This document shows positions 37,023-47,366 of a DNA stretch of 64,000 bases, in pieces. The notes under the pieces are model-generated. The model ran no database searches. It was not told the DNA's origin and saw only the letters and a list, made by a program, of their open reading frames with translations. A program made the translations under genes and the position numbers. Source of the DNA: Poecilobothrus nobilitatus (Eukaryota; Arthropoda; Insecta; Diptera; Dolichopodidae); the NCBI GenBank assembly GCA_947095535.1, contig OX352773.1, forward strand, positions 169,024,438-169,088,437. The letters are read 5' to 3'. How positions within the stretch are numbered: the stretch's first letter is position 1; the number at the start of each line of letters is the position of its first letter.

Positions 37023-38047
37023 AAAACGAGGAAGAGTGCAGTAGAGTAGACTGTGTCAACTCTGGGATACCCGTATGAACGTAATATATCCTGTTTCTAT
37101 AAAACTTGATCATCTTTTAAAAACATTCAGATGTTTTAGTACCGAACTACAGAGATATATTTATGTAAATTGTGGAGTTGTATGACAGCTACCTGAATCT
37201 ATTGCGCCTAGCTTCATTAAGTTTCAAGAGGTGCAAGAAGCCTGAACCGGCTGCTCTAGACCAACCAAATTTTACAAAAGTTGTTGGCCTCTTTACCAAA
37301 TTTCAGGTTCCTAGCTTCAATAGACACTGAGTTATTCTCATTTAAACGGATAAGTTGTATGGCAGCTACCCGAATCCGTCGCACCACCACAACCAAATTT
37401 TGCAAAAGTGGTTGCCATGAAACTTGATAATCATTTGCAAGATTTCAGACGCCTAGCTTCATTAAGTTCCAAGAGGTGCAAGAAGCCTGAACCGGCTGTT
37501 ATGACCAACCAACTTTTACAAAAGTTGTTGGTCTATAACTCGACACCTCTTTACTAAATTTCAGGTTCCTAGCTTCAATAGACACTGAGTTATTCTCATT
37601 TAAAGGCATAAGTTGTATGGCAGCTACCCGAACCCGCCGCACCACCACAACCAAATTTTACAGAAGTTGTTGCCATAAAACTTGATCATCATTTGCAAAA
37701 TTTCAGAAACCTAGCTTGAATAGATACTGAGTTATTTCTATATAAAGATAGAAGTTGTATGGCAGCTACTCGAATCCGCCGACCGAAAATGTTGGATTTA
37801 AATAGCAAAACTAACAATTTTGCAAAAGTGCCGTAAAAAAAATTTCAGCCTCCTAGCTCCTTTATTTTTTGAGTTATCGTGCGGACGGGCGGACGGACGA
37901 CGGACGTACACGGTTTAATCGACTCAGAATTCGATTCTGAGCCGATCCATACCTTTGACACTATATCTAGCTCGACTCCTTTAAGGTGTCACAAACGTAA
38001 TGGCAAATTTATTATACCCTTGAACATAGTTCATACGGGTATAAAAA
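37023..38047 (-). mobile_element. DINE-1-like (Helentron-derived) element, family 2, copy D (complete)
   Basis: This is the best-preserved family 2 copy. In minus orientation it begins TTTTATACCCGTATGAAC, whose partner AAGGGTATAA closes a 5' hairpin. It then has TTTGTGACACCTTAAAGG, GAGCTAGATATAGTGTC and a GTCCGTC.TCCGTCCGCCCGT microsatellite (37884-37907), followed by CGCACGATAACTCAAAAA. The core holds a tandem duplication of about 245-258 bp (CTAGCTTCATTAAGTT at 37208 and 37453; CTAGCTTCAATAGACACTG at 37311 and 37569). The 3' end has the inverse GTTCATACGGGTATCC, a hairpin (AGAGT/ACTCT, plus strand 37043-37063) and CTTCCTCGTTTT. Non-coding. Confidence 0.8.
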
Positions 38048-38482
38048 TAAAAATGTCTTTCAGTGTTGATAACTAAAAATATTCATATAACTATTCATCA
38101 CTTAAAGGTGCATCCACTGCAATAGAAAAATAGGTAAATCATAAAATTTAATTCAACTTTTGGAAAGGTAAAACAAAAACAAACAACTTTAAACAGGTTA
38201 AAAATGAAAATTTCAATATCTCAAAAGTAAATATACCTTGAAGAATTTTATTTAAGTAGTATGGGTATGTTTTTATTTTTGCTAAACAATTTTCTATCTT
38301 AAAGCTATAACAGATAAATAAAACGATTCAATTCAATTCCAATTCTTAGAGTTCTTCAGAATGGCTCCAGAAAATTAAGCCTCAGGAAATAACTCCACAA
38401 AAACTTGAAATTAGTCTTTAAAATTTTTATGAATAAATTTACAACGTTATTATATGCTTTTATATTAACTCGTCGCTGTCGG
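38048..38482. other. AT-rich sequence, nothing recognised
   Basis: No repeat or gene that I can support. Confidence 0.5.
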
Positions 38483-38483
38483 T

Positions 38484-38562
<79 letters not shown>

Positions 38563-38565
38563 TTT
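38483..38565 (+). repeat. (TTTA)n microsatellite, about 20 units
   Basis: About 83 bp of uninterrupted TTTA repeats. It generates an LIYLFIYLF-type open frame that is not a protein. It lies just before the tRNA-like array. Confidence 0.95.
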
Positions 38566-38599
38566 GTCATTCTGTCACGCTTTTTATTATGTTCGTAAT

Positions 38600-39655
38600 C
38601 TGTTAGCAACATTTGTAAGTGTAGTATGGTGCAGAGGATAGTGTACAGGTTTCAAAAGTGGTGATCATGTTGTTCGAATCCAGTTCACATGCAACATTTT
38701 TTTTTTTTAACTATCTATTCATCAACATTTTTTGAATAAAATATGTATACATTTTTGTATATATCAATTTAAAACTTACATTTTTATCTCTTATTCATGC
38801 ATACAAACATACACATTATATTTTTGATCTTTCCTGGTGTTTTGTATTAGTATAATTAGCAAAACACAATCCATACATATAATATTTTTATGTATGTTGC
38901 TAAGTTATTTTGTTTACAACATTTGTTTAGTATTTAAATCAAAATATTTGCTGTCAACATTCTTTAATGCATATTGAATTAATGCATATATGGTGCAGAG
39001 GAAAGTGTACAGGTCTTTAAAGTGAGTGTTAATATGTGGACTGTGGTTCGAATCCAATTCGTATATATGTATAATTTTTTTTTTTTTTTTTTTTAACTCT
39101 ATTCATCAATATTTTTTAAATAAAATTTTATGTACCTACATAATATTATTTTTGTACATAGAAAAGAATATAAAAAGTAAAGATCATTACAAAATTATAC
39201 TTTTGCGCATTACGCATTATGATTTACAAACAAAAAATCTATTACGCATTATGATTTGTCAACACAAAAAATTAAAACTACGTATGTAAATATGTACGTA
39301 CGTATGTACATAATATTTATTTATTTATTTATATTCAGGTACCGTGGTACATAAATGTGGTAGCTATAACCCTTGTTTCCTGGTAGGAATGTGTACGTGA
39401 TATAATGATATATTATAAAGTATTTACATATTGCGATATATGAATTTTTTTTTTTTTTTATTTTATAATTATTGTACCCAGCCGGGAATCGAACCCGTGA
39501 CCTCTCATTCCCTTATGAATGAGAAGCGGTGCGTCAACCACTGCACCAATGGCTGGATACACATAATATTATGTTAAACTAATTTCCTAAATTATTTTGT
39601 TCCGCTCCATTTGTTTATAATTTAAATCAAGATATTTGTCAACATTTTTTACTGC
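38600..39655 (+). repeat. tandem array of units carrying tRNA-like sequences
   Basis: The first unit has TATGGTGCAGAGGATAGTG at about 38625, a GTTCGAATCC B box at about 38673, a T tract, CTATTCATCAACATTTTTTG and, later, TAAGTTATTTTGTTTACAAC and AAATCAAAATATTTGCTGTC (about 38904-38960). The second repeats the same order from about 38992 (TATGGTGCAGAGGAAAGTG, GGTTCGAATCC, T tract, CTATTCATCAATATTTTTT). The downstream block returns a second time at about 39583-39645 (AAATTATTTTGTTCCGCTCC, AAATCAAGATATTTGTC). So a ~370-600 bp unit has been duplicated. A (TTATT)-type run and a 17 bp direct repeat (ATTACGCATTATGATTT, 39212 and 39241) lie within it. Confidence 0.55.
39476..39557 (-). other. tRNA-like sequence with extended anticodon hairpin
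   Basis: On the minus strand TCCAGCC (39551-39557) pairs with GGCTGGG (39477-39483). An A box (TTGGTGCAGTGGTTGACGC) and a perfect B box (GGGTTCGATTCCC) are present. But the anticodon region folds as a long CTCATTC/GAATGAG stem with a 6-base loop. The A box is also offset from the acceptor stem, and the T stem is only four pairs. This makes a working tRNA unlikely. It is more likely a tRNA-derived retroposon head, followed on the minus strand by an A-rich tail. Confidence 0.5.
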
Positions 39656-39660
39656 ATGAT

Positions 39661-40066
39661 CTTATTAAGCGATTAGGTAGGTAGGTGTTCAAGGTTAGAT
39701 GTTTGTTTGGATATACGATATACTACTAATAGTATACTATAGAAATATACAGTAAAGTACATTTATGTATATCATTTTCATTCGAGTTATGTTGTTGGAT
39801 TGTAATATTTATATAATCACAGTATTTTGGTACATATTTTACCCTTCGAGGTACTTTCTTTATTTATGAATTACATACTGGAATAAAAAATTTTTACTCT
39901 TGCTGTAATGGAATCGATTTAACATCTATTAATTTACTTAAACATTTGGTATAAAATTATAAAACGTATTTTATATCAGAAACAATAATTAATGTATGTA
40001 TGAATAAAAAATATCCCATATTTTTCAATTCAAATTATGTGTTTCATTTAAAACTAAAAAGTATAA
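39661..40066. other. AT-rich sequence, nothing recognised
   Basis: TATACT-rich stretches near 39715-39760. No gene. Confidence 0.5.
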
Positions 40067-40483
40067 AATAAAATAATATGTAAAAAAAATATTTTTTAAA
40101 ATATGCTTTTATCGAAACCAAATTCGCCTCCTAAAAAGTAGAAAATAAAATTGATTGCAAAACTTTAGCTTTTTTGACTGTTATAATATAAAAGTGAATT
40201 GCTAGTGCAAGCATTTTGGACTGTTATAATATAAAAGTAAATTGCTGGAATAAAAAAGAAACACGAACCTCAAATTTCCTAGATTTTTATTTAACTTTAT
40301 TCCAGCAATTTACTTTTATATTATAACAGTCCAAAATGCTTGCACTAGCAATTCACTTTTATATTATAACAGTCAAAAAAGCTAAAGTTTTGCAATCAAT
40401 TTTATTTTCTACTTTTTAGGAGGCGAATTTGGTTTCGATAAAAGCATATTTTAAAAAATATTTTTTTTACATATTATTTTATT
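40067..40483. repeat. perfect inverted repeat: 188 bp arms, 41 bp loop
   Basis: 40067-40254 and 40296-40483 are exact reverse complements over the whole arm by base-by-base comparison (position i pairs with 80550-i). The first mismatch outside is 40066/40484, and inside 40255/40295. The loop is a unique 41 bp. Each arm contains a 43 bp-spaced direct duplication of GACTGTTATAATATAAAAGT (40176 and 40219). There is no open frame, no transposase and no obvious target duplication. Zero mismatches over 188 bp, among neighbours that are all strongly decayed, means the inversion is very recent, is maintained by gene conversion, or is an assembly artefact. If transcribed it would give a long hairpin RNA. 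Confidence 0.95.
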
Positions 40484-40920
40484 ATTATCAAATATTGCAC
40501 TTTATTTAAAGATCATCTAATTTTTTGTTTTTTTGAAAAAAAATAAATTGTTGTGTAATAAAGCTATGAATTTTTAAGGTTAGCCCTGAAATCTTTATAA
40601 CAAAATCTTGTATTACAAAATCATTACAACTTTTTCCATTATAAAATCACTTGTAGCAAATAGTGGAGGATGCTACCACCAAATCTCCGCTAATCAAATT
40701 ATTGAAATCTTGATTTTGTAAGCTTATGTTTTATGTCTTATGTTTTATAATGGCATTATAATATAAATATTGTGTTATGATAATTCGACGCAGCCGAATG
40801 AGTCATCAAACATTTAATTCCATGGGACATTACGGTCATGGGTCATAAAATTGTTTTTTTTTGCAAGATGTGAGAATATTGCCTTTGGATACTTCAAAAA
40901 AAGTAAAAATACTCCAAGTA
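40484..40920. other. AT-rich sequence, nothing recognised
   Basis: ACAAAATC-type words recur (40600-40730) but form no clear unit. Confidence 0.45.
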
Positions 40921-41035
40921 CTTTGTTGTTGAAATATGAATGTAAAAAAAATAATTAGGAGTGATTTCAGAACTGGTCATAAAATCAGGGTTTCAATCAT
41001 TTATTTGACGGAGGTTTCGAAGTAAAATCCACTAC
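40921..41035 (+). repeat. dispersed ~110 bp repeat, single unit
   Basis: It contains GAAATATGAATGTAAAAAAA, ATAATTAGGAGTGATTTCAG, ACTGGTCATAAAATCAGGG and a CCACTACCATTTCAA end, matching the unit at 16850-17135 in order and spacing. Confidence 0.55.
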
Positions 41036-42185
41036 CATTTCAATATAAATTAAAGTTAACGTTTTATTTACTGCAACAATTTTTTCTTTTGGCATGCATT
41101 GTAATGATTGAACTTTTCTAAAAATTAAATTTGGAGATTTTGTTTTTTTAACTCAAAAAATCAGTCTTCACATTTTACGGATTCTTTTCAGTTTTATTTT
41201 GGAGGGTCATTTCTTGGGCACTTATTTCTGAGCTACATCGAATTCGAATAATTTAATAATTTAATTTTAAATTTAAGAGCCATTACCGATAATGATCAAG
41301 TCGGGTATTTTAATTTTGATTTAAAGAAAAAAGTTTTTTTTTGCAACACAATTATATGTGAAAATTCATTTTCCCAAGGATAATTGAAAAATGTTGTCGC
41401 TTATTTTATTTGTTGTTGCTCCTATTTTGTTTTATTTATTTTTTAAAGGAGTTAAAAATTTAACTACTTTAAAACTTTATAAATACAAAATATATATATG
41501 TGTCTGTATTAATACAGATATGTATATGTTTAACTTTCGAAGTTTAAATAACTCTTGCGTTGAAAGAATAAATTTTTAACATTTAAATAAATGAATAATT
41601 TAGTATTAGAGAGAAAATATTTTGTTGAATAGAATCGTAAAAAATTTAAATGTAATTAATTTTTCTTGTATAAAAAGTTTTTTTTTTTTTTACAAATGAT
41701 ATCCTTTAAAATTTCTTCTATTAAAAATGTGAATAGAGAATAAAAATTGTTAAGTCATACAAAAATAAATAACATACAAAAGGGTCCCATAAATAAATAA
41801 ATAGAAGAAGAAAAAATAGGTGAATACACTTTAAGTTTTATACTCCAAAAAGGACACTTTCATTTCTAATAGCAATGTATACATGATAACTTTTTGATTA
41901 TGAAAATTTATATTTCGAATGAATACAATTTTAAAAATTGTCCATAGCTTAATTAAGAAATTGTTTATTTTTAAAAATTTGTTGATATTCCATTATGATA
42001 TTTAAAGTGTTATCCATTTGAAAGGTTAACTGACTTTGTTTAATAAACAAGATTTTTTTCATGTGCTTCCTTCCTTCCTATTATTACGTATTGAAGTTTT
42101 TATCTCCAGATATATCACGTCTGTCAGTCACACTAATGATAAGAAAGTAAACTTAAAAACTAAAAATCTGTAGAGAATTTATTTC
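41036..42185. other. AT-rich sequence, nothing recognised
   Basis: The 62-codon frame at 41391 begins with a hydrophobic stretch by chance of composition. No supporting feature. Confidence 0.45.
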
Positions 42186-42300
42186 TGGCAGTTCACATTC
42201 GGTAAAATAATATGCTCCCAAGAGGACATTACTTGTTCGTACTAAATCTCCGCAATTTTTAAGCACTCAATATATGCCCTGGGAATCCTCCTTCCTATTG
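42186..42300 (-). pseudogene. probable non-LTR retrotransposon 3' remnant, copy 2
   Basis: This aligns with 486-600. Shared blocks are CGG.AAA, ATAT.CTCC, TTCGTA.TAAA and CCGCA.TTTTT.A, with a TCCTT block at the end. The minus-strand frame is stop-ridden. The homology is direct; the LINE assignment is tentative. Confidence 0.3.
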
Positions 42301-42531
42301 GGAAAATTTAAATGTCTTCTTATGCATTTTTTATTCTAATTTTCTTTAAGTTATTGTTTCTTAATCGACAGTGAGGAGTCTCCTTGAGTTCACAGTTTGT
42401 TTTTACTAAATCCTATGATATTTTTATATCTTTTCTCATATAGTTTTTCCGACTTTCCTTAGATAGTTTGAGCACGAAATTTATATAGTGTGCTCCCAAA
42501 ATTTTTCTCTTCCATTTTATTACTTCTCTTA

Positions 42532-43962
42532 TTATACCCTACACCTAAAGTATAGGGTATATTAACTTTGGTATGGTGTTTGTAACCACCAAAAGGAAGC
42601 GAGTTAGGTATAGACATGTATATATATTCTGAATCAGGATCACCGCCGGAGTCGATTTAGCGATGTCCGTCCGTCCGTCCGTCCGTCCGTCCGTACGCAC
42701 GATAACTCAAAAAATAATGATGCTATCTTGATGAAATTTATATAGTAGGTTACTAATTACGAAAGAAAGGCTAAGTTCGAATCTGGACAAAATCCGTCCA
42801 TGGGTTCGGATTCTGGAAGCTTCCGAATGATTCCGGGCTTTTGGAGATAATCTCCGCAAACGAGATTATCTCCAAAAGCAACAAAGATAGAACCTTCAAA
42901 TTTTGTACAATGATGTTTCTTCCCGTTCGATTTATGTCTCTGAAATTTAAGAGGATTTGGTCCATGGGTTTGGGTTTTGGAAGCTTCCGAACGAGCACCA
43001 GAGCAAATGAGATTATCTCCAAAACCAACAAAGATAGAACCTTTAAATTTGGCAGGGTGGTGTTCTTTCATGTTTTATTTAAGTCTCTGAAATGTGAGAA
43101 GATTTGGTCCATGGGTTCGGCTTTTGGAAACTTCCGAACGAGCCCCAGAGCAAACGAGATTATCTCCAAAACCAATAAAGATAGAACCTTTACTTTTGGC
43201 AGAATGGTGTTCTTTCATGTATGATTTAGGCCTCTGAAATTTAAGAGGATTTGGTCCATGGGTTTGGATTTGGAAGCTTCCGAACGAGCAAAATGAGATT
43301 ATCTCCAAAACCAACAAAGATATAACCTTTAAATTTGGCAGGGTGGTGTTCTTTCATGTATGATTTAGGCCTCTGAAATTTAAGAGGATTTGGTCCATGG
43401 GTTTGGATTTGGAAGCTTCCGAACGAGCACCAGAGCAAATGAGATTATCTCCAAAACCAATAAAGATATAACCTTTAAATTTGGCAGGGTGGTGTTCCTT
43501 CCCGTTCGATTTATGTCTCTGAAATTTAAGAGGATTTGGTCCATGGGTTTGGATTTGGAAGCTTCCGAACGAGCACAAGAGCAACGAGCATATCTCCAAA
43601 ACCAACAAAAGTAGAACCTTTAAATTTAATAGAATGGTGTTCTGGCAAGTTTTCTTTATGTTCCTGAGATGGATTCGATGAATTGGAGTGGCAATTCGGG
43701 TAGCTGACACAAACATCCCAAGGACTACCAATCTTCGAAAATAATTAAGATAGAAACTTAAAATTTTATACAAGGGGTGGGTGTCAAGAATATCCCAAGC
43801 GGATGCCTCTTTTACGTTCTTGAAATTCGAGTTGAATAAGACAGAAAAGGGAAGAAGTTCAAGCACTGCCAAAAACACTTATGGATTGTTAATTTAATTC
43901 GAATTATTCAGGTGTAGGGTATTAATAAGTCGGTTGCATCGACTTACTGTTACATTTACTTG
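42532..43962 (+). mobile_element. DINE-1-like (Helentron-derived) element, family 1, complete, with six-unit tandem core
   Basis: In order: 12 bp sub-terminal repeat TACCCTACACCT (42535-42546), which also folds locally with TAGGGTA at 42553-42559; then GGTATGGTGTTTGTAACCAC, a (GTCC)7-type microsatellite (42665-42693), and CGCACGATAACTCAAAAA. The tandem core of about six units follows. The exact inverse AGGTGTAGGGTA lies at 43910-43921, and a 3' hairpin TAAGTCG/CGACTTA at 43926-43946, with the end near ACTTGTTT. This is the described layout of DINE-1/INE-1 elements: sub-terminal repeats, GTCY microsatellite, block B, ~150 bp tandem repeats, 3' stem-loop. They are moved by Helentron proteins encoded elsewhere. 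The several open frames across this stretch arise from repeat periodicity. Confidence 0.85.
42780..43640 (+). repeat. tandem repeat, about six units of 139-147 bp
   Basis: The marker GAGATTATCTCC occurs at 42862, 43009, 43156, 43295, 43441 and (as GAGCATATCTCC) 43586. The spacings are 147, 147, 139, 146 and 145 bp. Each unit holds AGGATTTGGTCCATGGGTTT, TTTGGAAGCTTCCGAACGAGC and an AACAAAGATAGAACCTTTAA block. The unit contains two palindromes, GGAAGCTTCC and GGAGATAATCTC-like, so single units can fold. Because stops are rare in three frames, spurious frames of 65-174 codons appear on both strands. Confidence 0.9.
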
Positions 43963-44327
43963 TTTTCTTTTTGTCTATGCCACAAAAGTATTCGGAGCAT
44001 ATAAACGGAGTTGCACTACCTCTTTTTCGAAAGTCCTATAGTAAATGGATATGTAAAAAAATTATAAAATATTTTTCAACAAACAAAGACAATTATTTTA
44101 AAAAATACAACAAAATCATAATTTTTTGTTTGTTAATTATTCAAATGTTACGCTGGTAAGCTTTTCCGTGCCATTGATACTTGTTGCAACAAAAAAAAGG
44201 TAAGCTGGGTAGGTGAATTAATTAAAGATATTATGAAGAAAAAGTAAGGTAAGTTGCGTTGTTGAGAATATTTCTCTTATTATTATTTGGATTGATCTCA
44301 ATTAATTCGCATTTAATTACAACATGG
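43963..44327. other. AT-rich sequence, nothing recognised
   Basis: No repeat or gene that I can support. Confidence 0.5.
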
Positions 44328-44373
44328 CTTTAGGCTTAATTTACATACGATTTTATGTAAATTAAGCCTAAAG
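44328..44373. repeat. perfect hairpin, 19 bp stem, 8-base loop
   Basis: CTTTAGGCTTAATTTACAT (44328-44346) and its exact inverse (44355-44373) flank ACGATTTT. All 19 pairs match. It is not part of any element recognised here. It is too short to be a typical animal pre-miRNA stem, but the perfect match stands out. Confidence 0.85.
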
Positions 44374-44718
44374 AATTGGTTTTTAAAATTTACATATACT
44401 TTTAATCGTTTAAATTTTGATGTTTCTTATGTACATTTATTATAAAATATTATAACAAAAATTCTTGTTATTCGAATATTTCTTTTGATAACTTTAGGAT
44501 ATTTACGTTGTCTGTGAGTTATAAGGTATAAACTAAATTTGTTTCATTTATATTTCATATTTACTTTTTTTTTATTTTTATGTTATTGATATATGCTCTG
44601 CATAAAATATTAATACTTGTTTACCATAAATTTGAACTTAATAGCAGATGGTAACTGAATCAGATCGAAAACAAAATAAAAGAAAAGTTTAAAGGAAAAT
44701 TTTCATTTTTAAGGGGAA

Positions 44719-44880
44719 CCTGGTCACTCTAACCACTCAGCCATAAAGATATTAATATTAGTAGTTATAATAAAATTTATCACATTAATAGAAAAGTGTA
44801 TGACTAAGGGTGCAGTGCATAAGTTACTAGCATTTTTAGTTTAAAGATTTGAGTTCAAACTCCTGTCAGTATATAAAATT
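44719..44880. other. two tRNA-like fragments
   Basis: On the minus strand TGGCTGAGTGG (44733-44743) is a perfect A box followed by TTAGAGTGACCAGG, like the head of a class II tRNA, without a B box. On the plus strand GGGTGCAGTGCATAAG (about 44809) is followed by GAGTTCAAACTCC (about 44851), which resembles a B box. Neither folds into a full tRNA. They are probably retroposon remnants. Confidence 0.35.
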
Positions 44881-46127
44881 AGTAATTGGCTCACATATTC
44901 AATAGGCTCCATAAAATACATTAACTAAAATTAACAGTAGAAGGTAATTTTGAATTGTTAATTTTCAATTACAATTTATAAAATGAAACAAGGTTATATT
45001 ACGTATAGTTAAAATAAAATTTAATGTTTACGGAATGTTTTTTTAAAAACACAAATACCGGAACAAATTTATTCGTTAAGAATTGATAACAGTTCTTTCT
45101 TCTTTAGTCGTAAAATATTATGAGCTTGAAGGAAAATGATTCCTTGATTAAAAAATTACGTCATAAAATATTTCTTCACTTTTAATGATGAAAAAATACA
45201 TTAAATAAATATGTACCATTACCAATGGCTGGTAAGCGTTCTTCATTGATGATAACATAGTTTCTGTAACCGTAATTGACTAATATGATAAAATCAATTA
45301 AATTATTTTGTTGTTGTAGGAAAATAAGTGCCTCCAATTTTAGGTAGAATTATAGCTTGGTAAAGTAATTTTAAGGATATGTAACTATATGAAGTCTCTA
45401 ATCTTAGAATTCACGACAATAAACTATTTTATTTAAAATTATTCTTTAATAAAAATGCTACATATTCCGATTTTATTTATGATAAATTAATTATTAAGCA
45501 CGAATGGTTGAGCAGCCATAATGGTCATATTATATTTTGAAATAAAAAAAAAACAAAAAATTATTAGTACTGAAAACTTAATATTTTTTTTCTGTTTTAA
45601 ATGCCTTATAATTTAACACAAGCAACATTAAAAAAAATAATTTAAAATATTATTTTCAAATACCTTTATTTAATCTTCTTAAAGATACATTTTTATTGTA
45701 CTCATAAAAAAATTTTAAATTTGATTGTATTGAATTGTAAGCAGGAGAGGAGTCGAATATTTCTAGAATTCAAATATGTATAACATAAATACCTTACAGA
45801 TGAAATAAACGAAAACGAGATCTATCAAAATTTAAATATATAAATTATTTGAACGCATCTTATAATAAAATTGAAAACAAAAAAAATATTTTTTAAGACC
45901 ATCAAAACATATTTTTTTGAACTTCTGCAGAATATTATATAATGACGATTACAATTTAAAAAATTTAAATACAATAGAATTTTTTTATTTTGATTATTGA
46001 ATTTCTCTAGATTTTACTTAAATATGCCTGCAAAATTTAAAAAATAATAAAAAATTGTAACAAAATTAAACTGTAGAATTATTGCAGCACCTAACGGAAT
46101 AAAGCCAGATATTTTATAAAAGAAAAC
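44881..46127. other. AT-rich sequence, nothing recognised
   Basis: No gene-like frame. Confidence 0.5.
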
Positions 46128-46840
46128 AAGACAGAATGTAAACCAACGGTTTTTAAAGCGCACATTTCCAAAAGATAATACAAACAGTTTAGAATTGTGA
46201 CTTGTACCAAAATTTAAAAATTTCATATAAGAAAAAATGTGAAAATAGACTTTTTTTACAAATTTGCGGGGCTGTAAATCCGGAACCCTATATAACTAAG
46301 AAAAACCGTTAAAAATATATAACTGGAGCTTTAATTTTTATACCTTGCCGAAGAAAAATGTGTAAAGGTGCCTAAGTTACAGTTGGCTAAAAATAGCTTA
46401 CTTTCAATTTTTGAGCGCTAACAGGTCTTAAACAGGGTCTGGCACAAAAAAAAATTCTGAGAAAACATATACTAATTCTAAAAGTTCTTTCTTGTTATGA
46501 AAAAATAAAAATATCATGTAAAATTTAATTTAAACATAACGGTAAAAAATATATATATAATTTTAATATTGATTTATAAAGGTAAAAAAAATTCCTTTCG
46601 AATGGCGTTTTCAAATTGAAAAAATGTTAAGCGGAACTTAATATACGCGTTTAAAAATAGGGCTTTTTCAAAGTTTGAGGAGCTGTTGTTCCCTGATGGA
46701 TAACCATGGGCTACATGAAAAAGTTGTTCCACAAAATTAATTTTTTTATGACACCTGCAAATTTTTTTTCTCTATCTTTAACTGTGTAGAAGTTTTGTAA
46801 GCAGACGGACATCCGTACGTCCGGATGGACAGAGTGAAAT
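46128..46840 (-). mobile_element. DINE-1-like element body, inverse of the 28250 copy
   Basis: In minus orientation it has TGTCCATCCGGACG with CCGTCTGC as the microsatellite remnant, then AAAACTTCTACACAGTTAAAG, GGAACAACTTTTTCATGTAGC, TTACCGTTATGTTTAAAT and a CAGACCCTGTTTAAGACCTG block. It ends with TCTTTTGGAAATGTGCGCTTT and AACCGTTGGTTTACATTCTG. The last ~45 bp match 28870-28915 with a single-base difference. Confidence 0.6.
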
Positions 46841-47366
46841 TAATAGGCACATTTTTACAAAAATTTTATGGAAATGTGCTAAAAATTGTTATTGCTAAAT
46901 TGCTAAATTAAGTACAAGGTACGAAATATTGTTGTAAAAATGTGTATTATGTATTTGAATTTTGGATCTAAAAGAATAGGAAAATCTCCAGCTTCAAAAC
47001 AATCCTAAAATATGTTTAAAAATTTCCTGTTTTTTTTTTTAATCTTGTTTAATTAAAATCGTGTGTTTTAAAATTTTGGGAATTAAAATTTCTCATTGTC
47101 TCATTAATGATATTTTTCAAAGAAAACTCAAAATCTTAATTTAAAACCATTAATCTTATATTATTTTTTCATACGAGAATAATAATTTTAAGTGAATAGA
47201 ATGAAGGAAACTATAACTGTTATACCGCAAAATCATAGAGGTTCAATAATGTATAGCTATAGCGAGCCTTTCACTATTTATTAAAATAGATATTAAATGG
47301 CAAAATAACTAATTAGACAGAATTTTATATTTGGTTAAAAAATAAGATTTACCAAAAATCATATAT
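46841..47366. other. AT-rich sequence, nothing recognised
   Basis: No supportable feature before the mariner-like element. Confidence 0.5.

Noticed and set aside
38405..38641. 78-codon frame rich in LIYLFIY
   Set aside because: It is the translation of the (TTTA)n microsatellite.
39476..39557. Functional tRNA gene
   Set aside because: The A box is offset from the acceptor stem, the T stem is short and the anticodon loop is replaced by a long hairpin.
42757..43878. Several overlapping open frames of 65-174 codons on both strands
   Set aside because: They follow the ~146 bp tandem repeat of the DINE-like element, repeat the same peptide in shifted frames and exist on both strands. This is a periodicity artefact.
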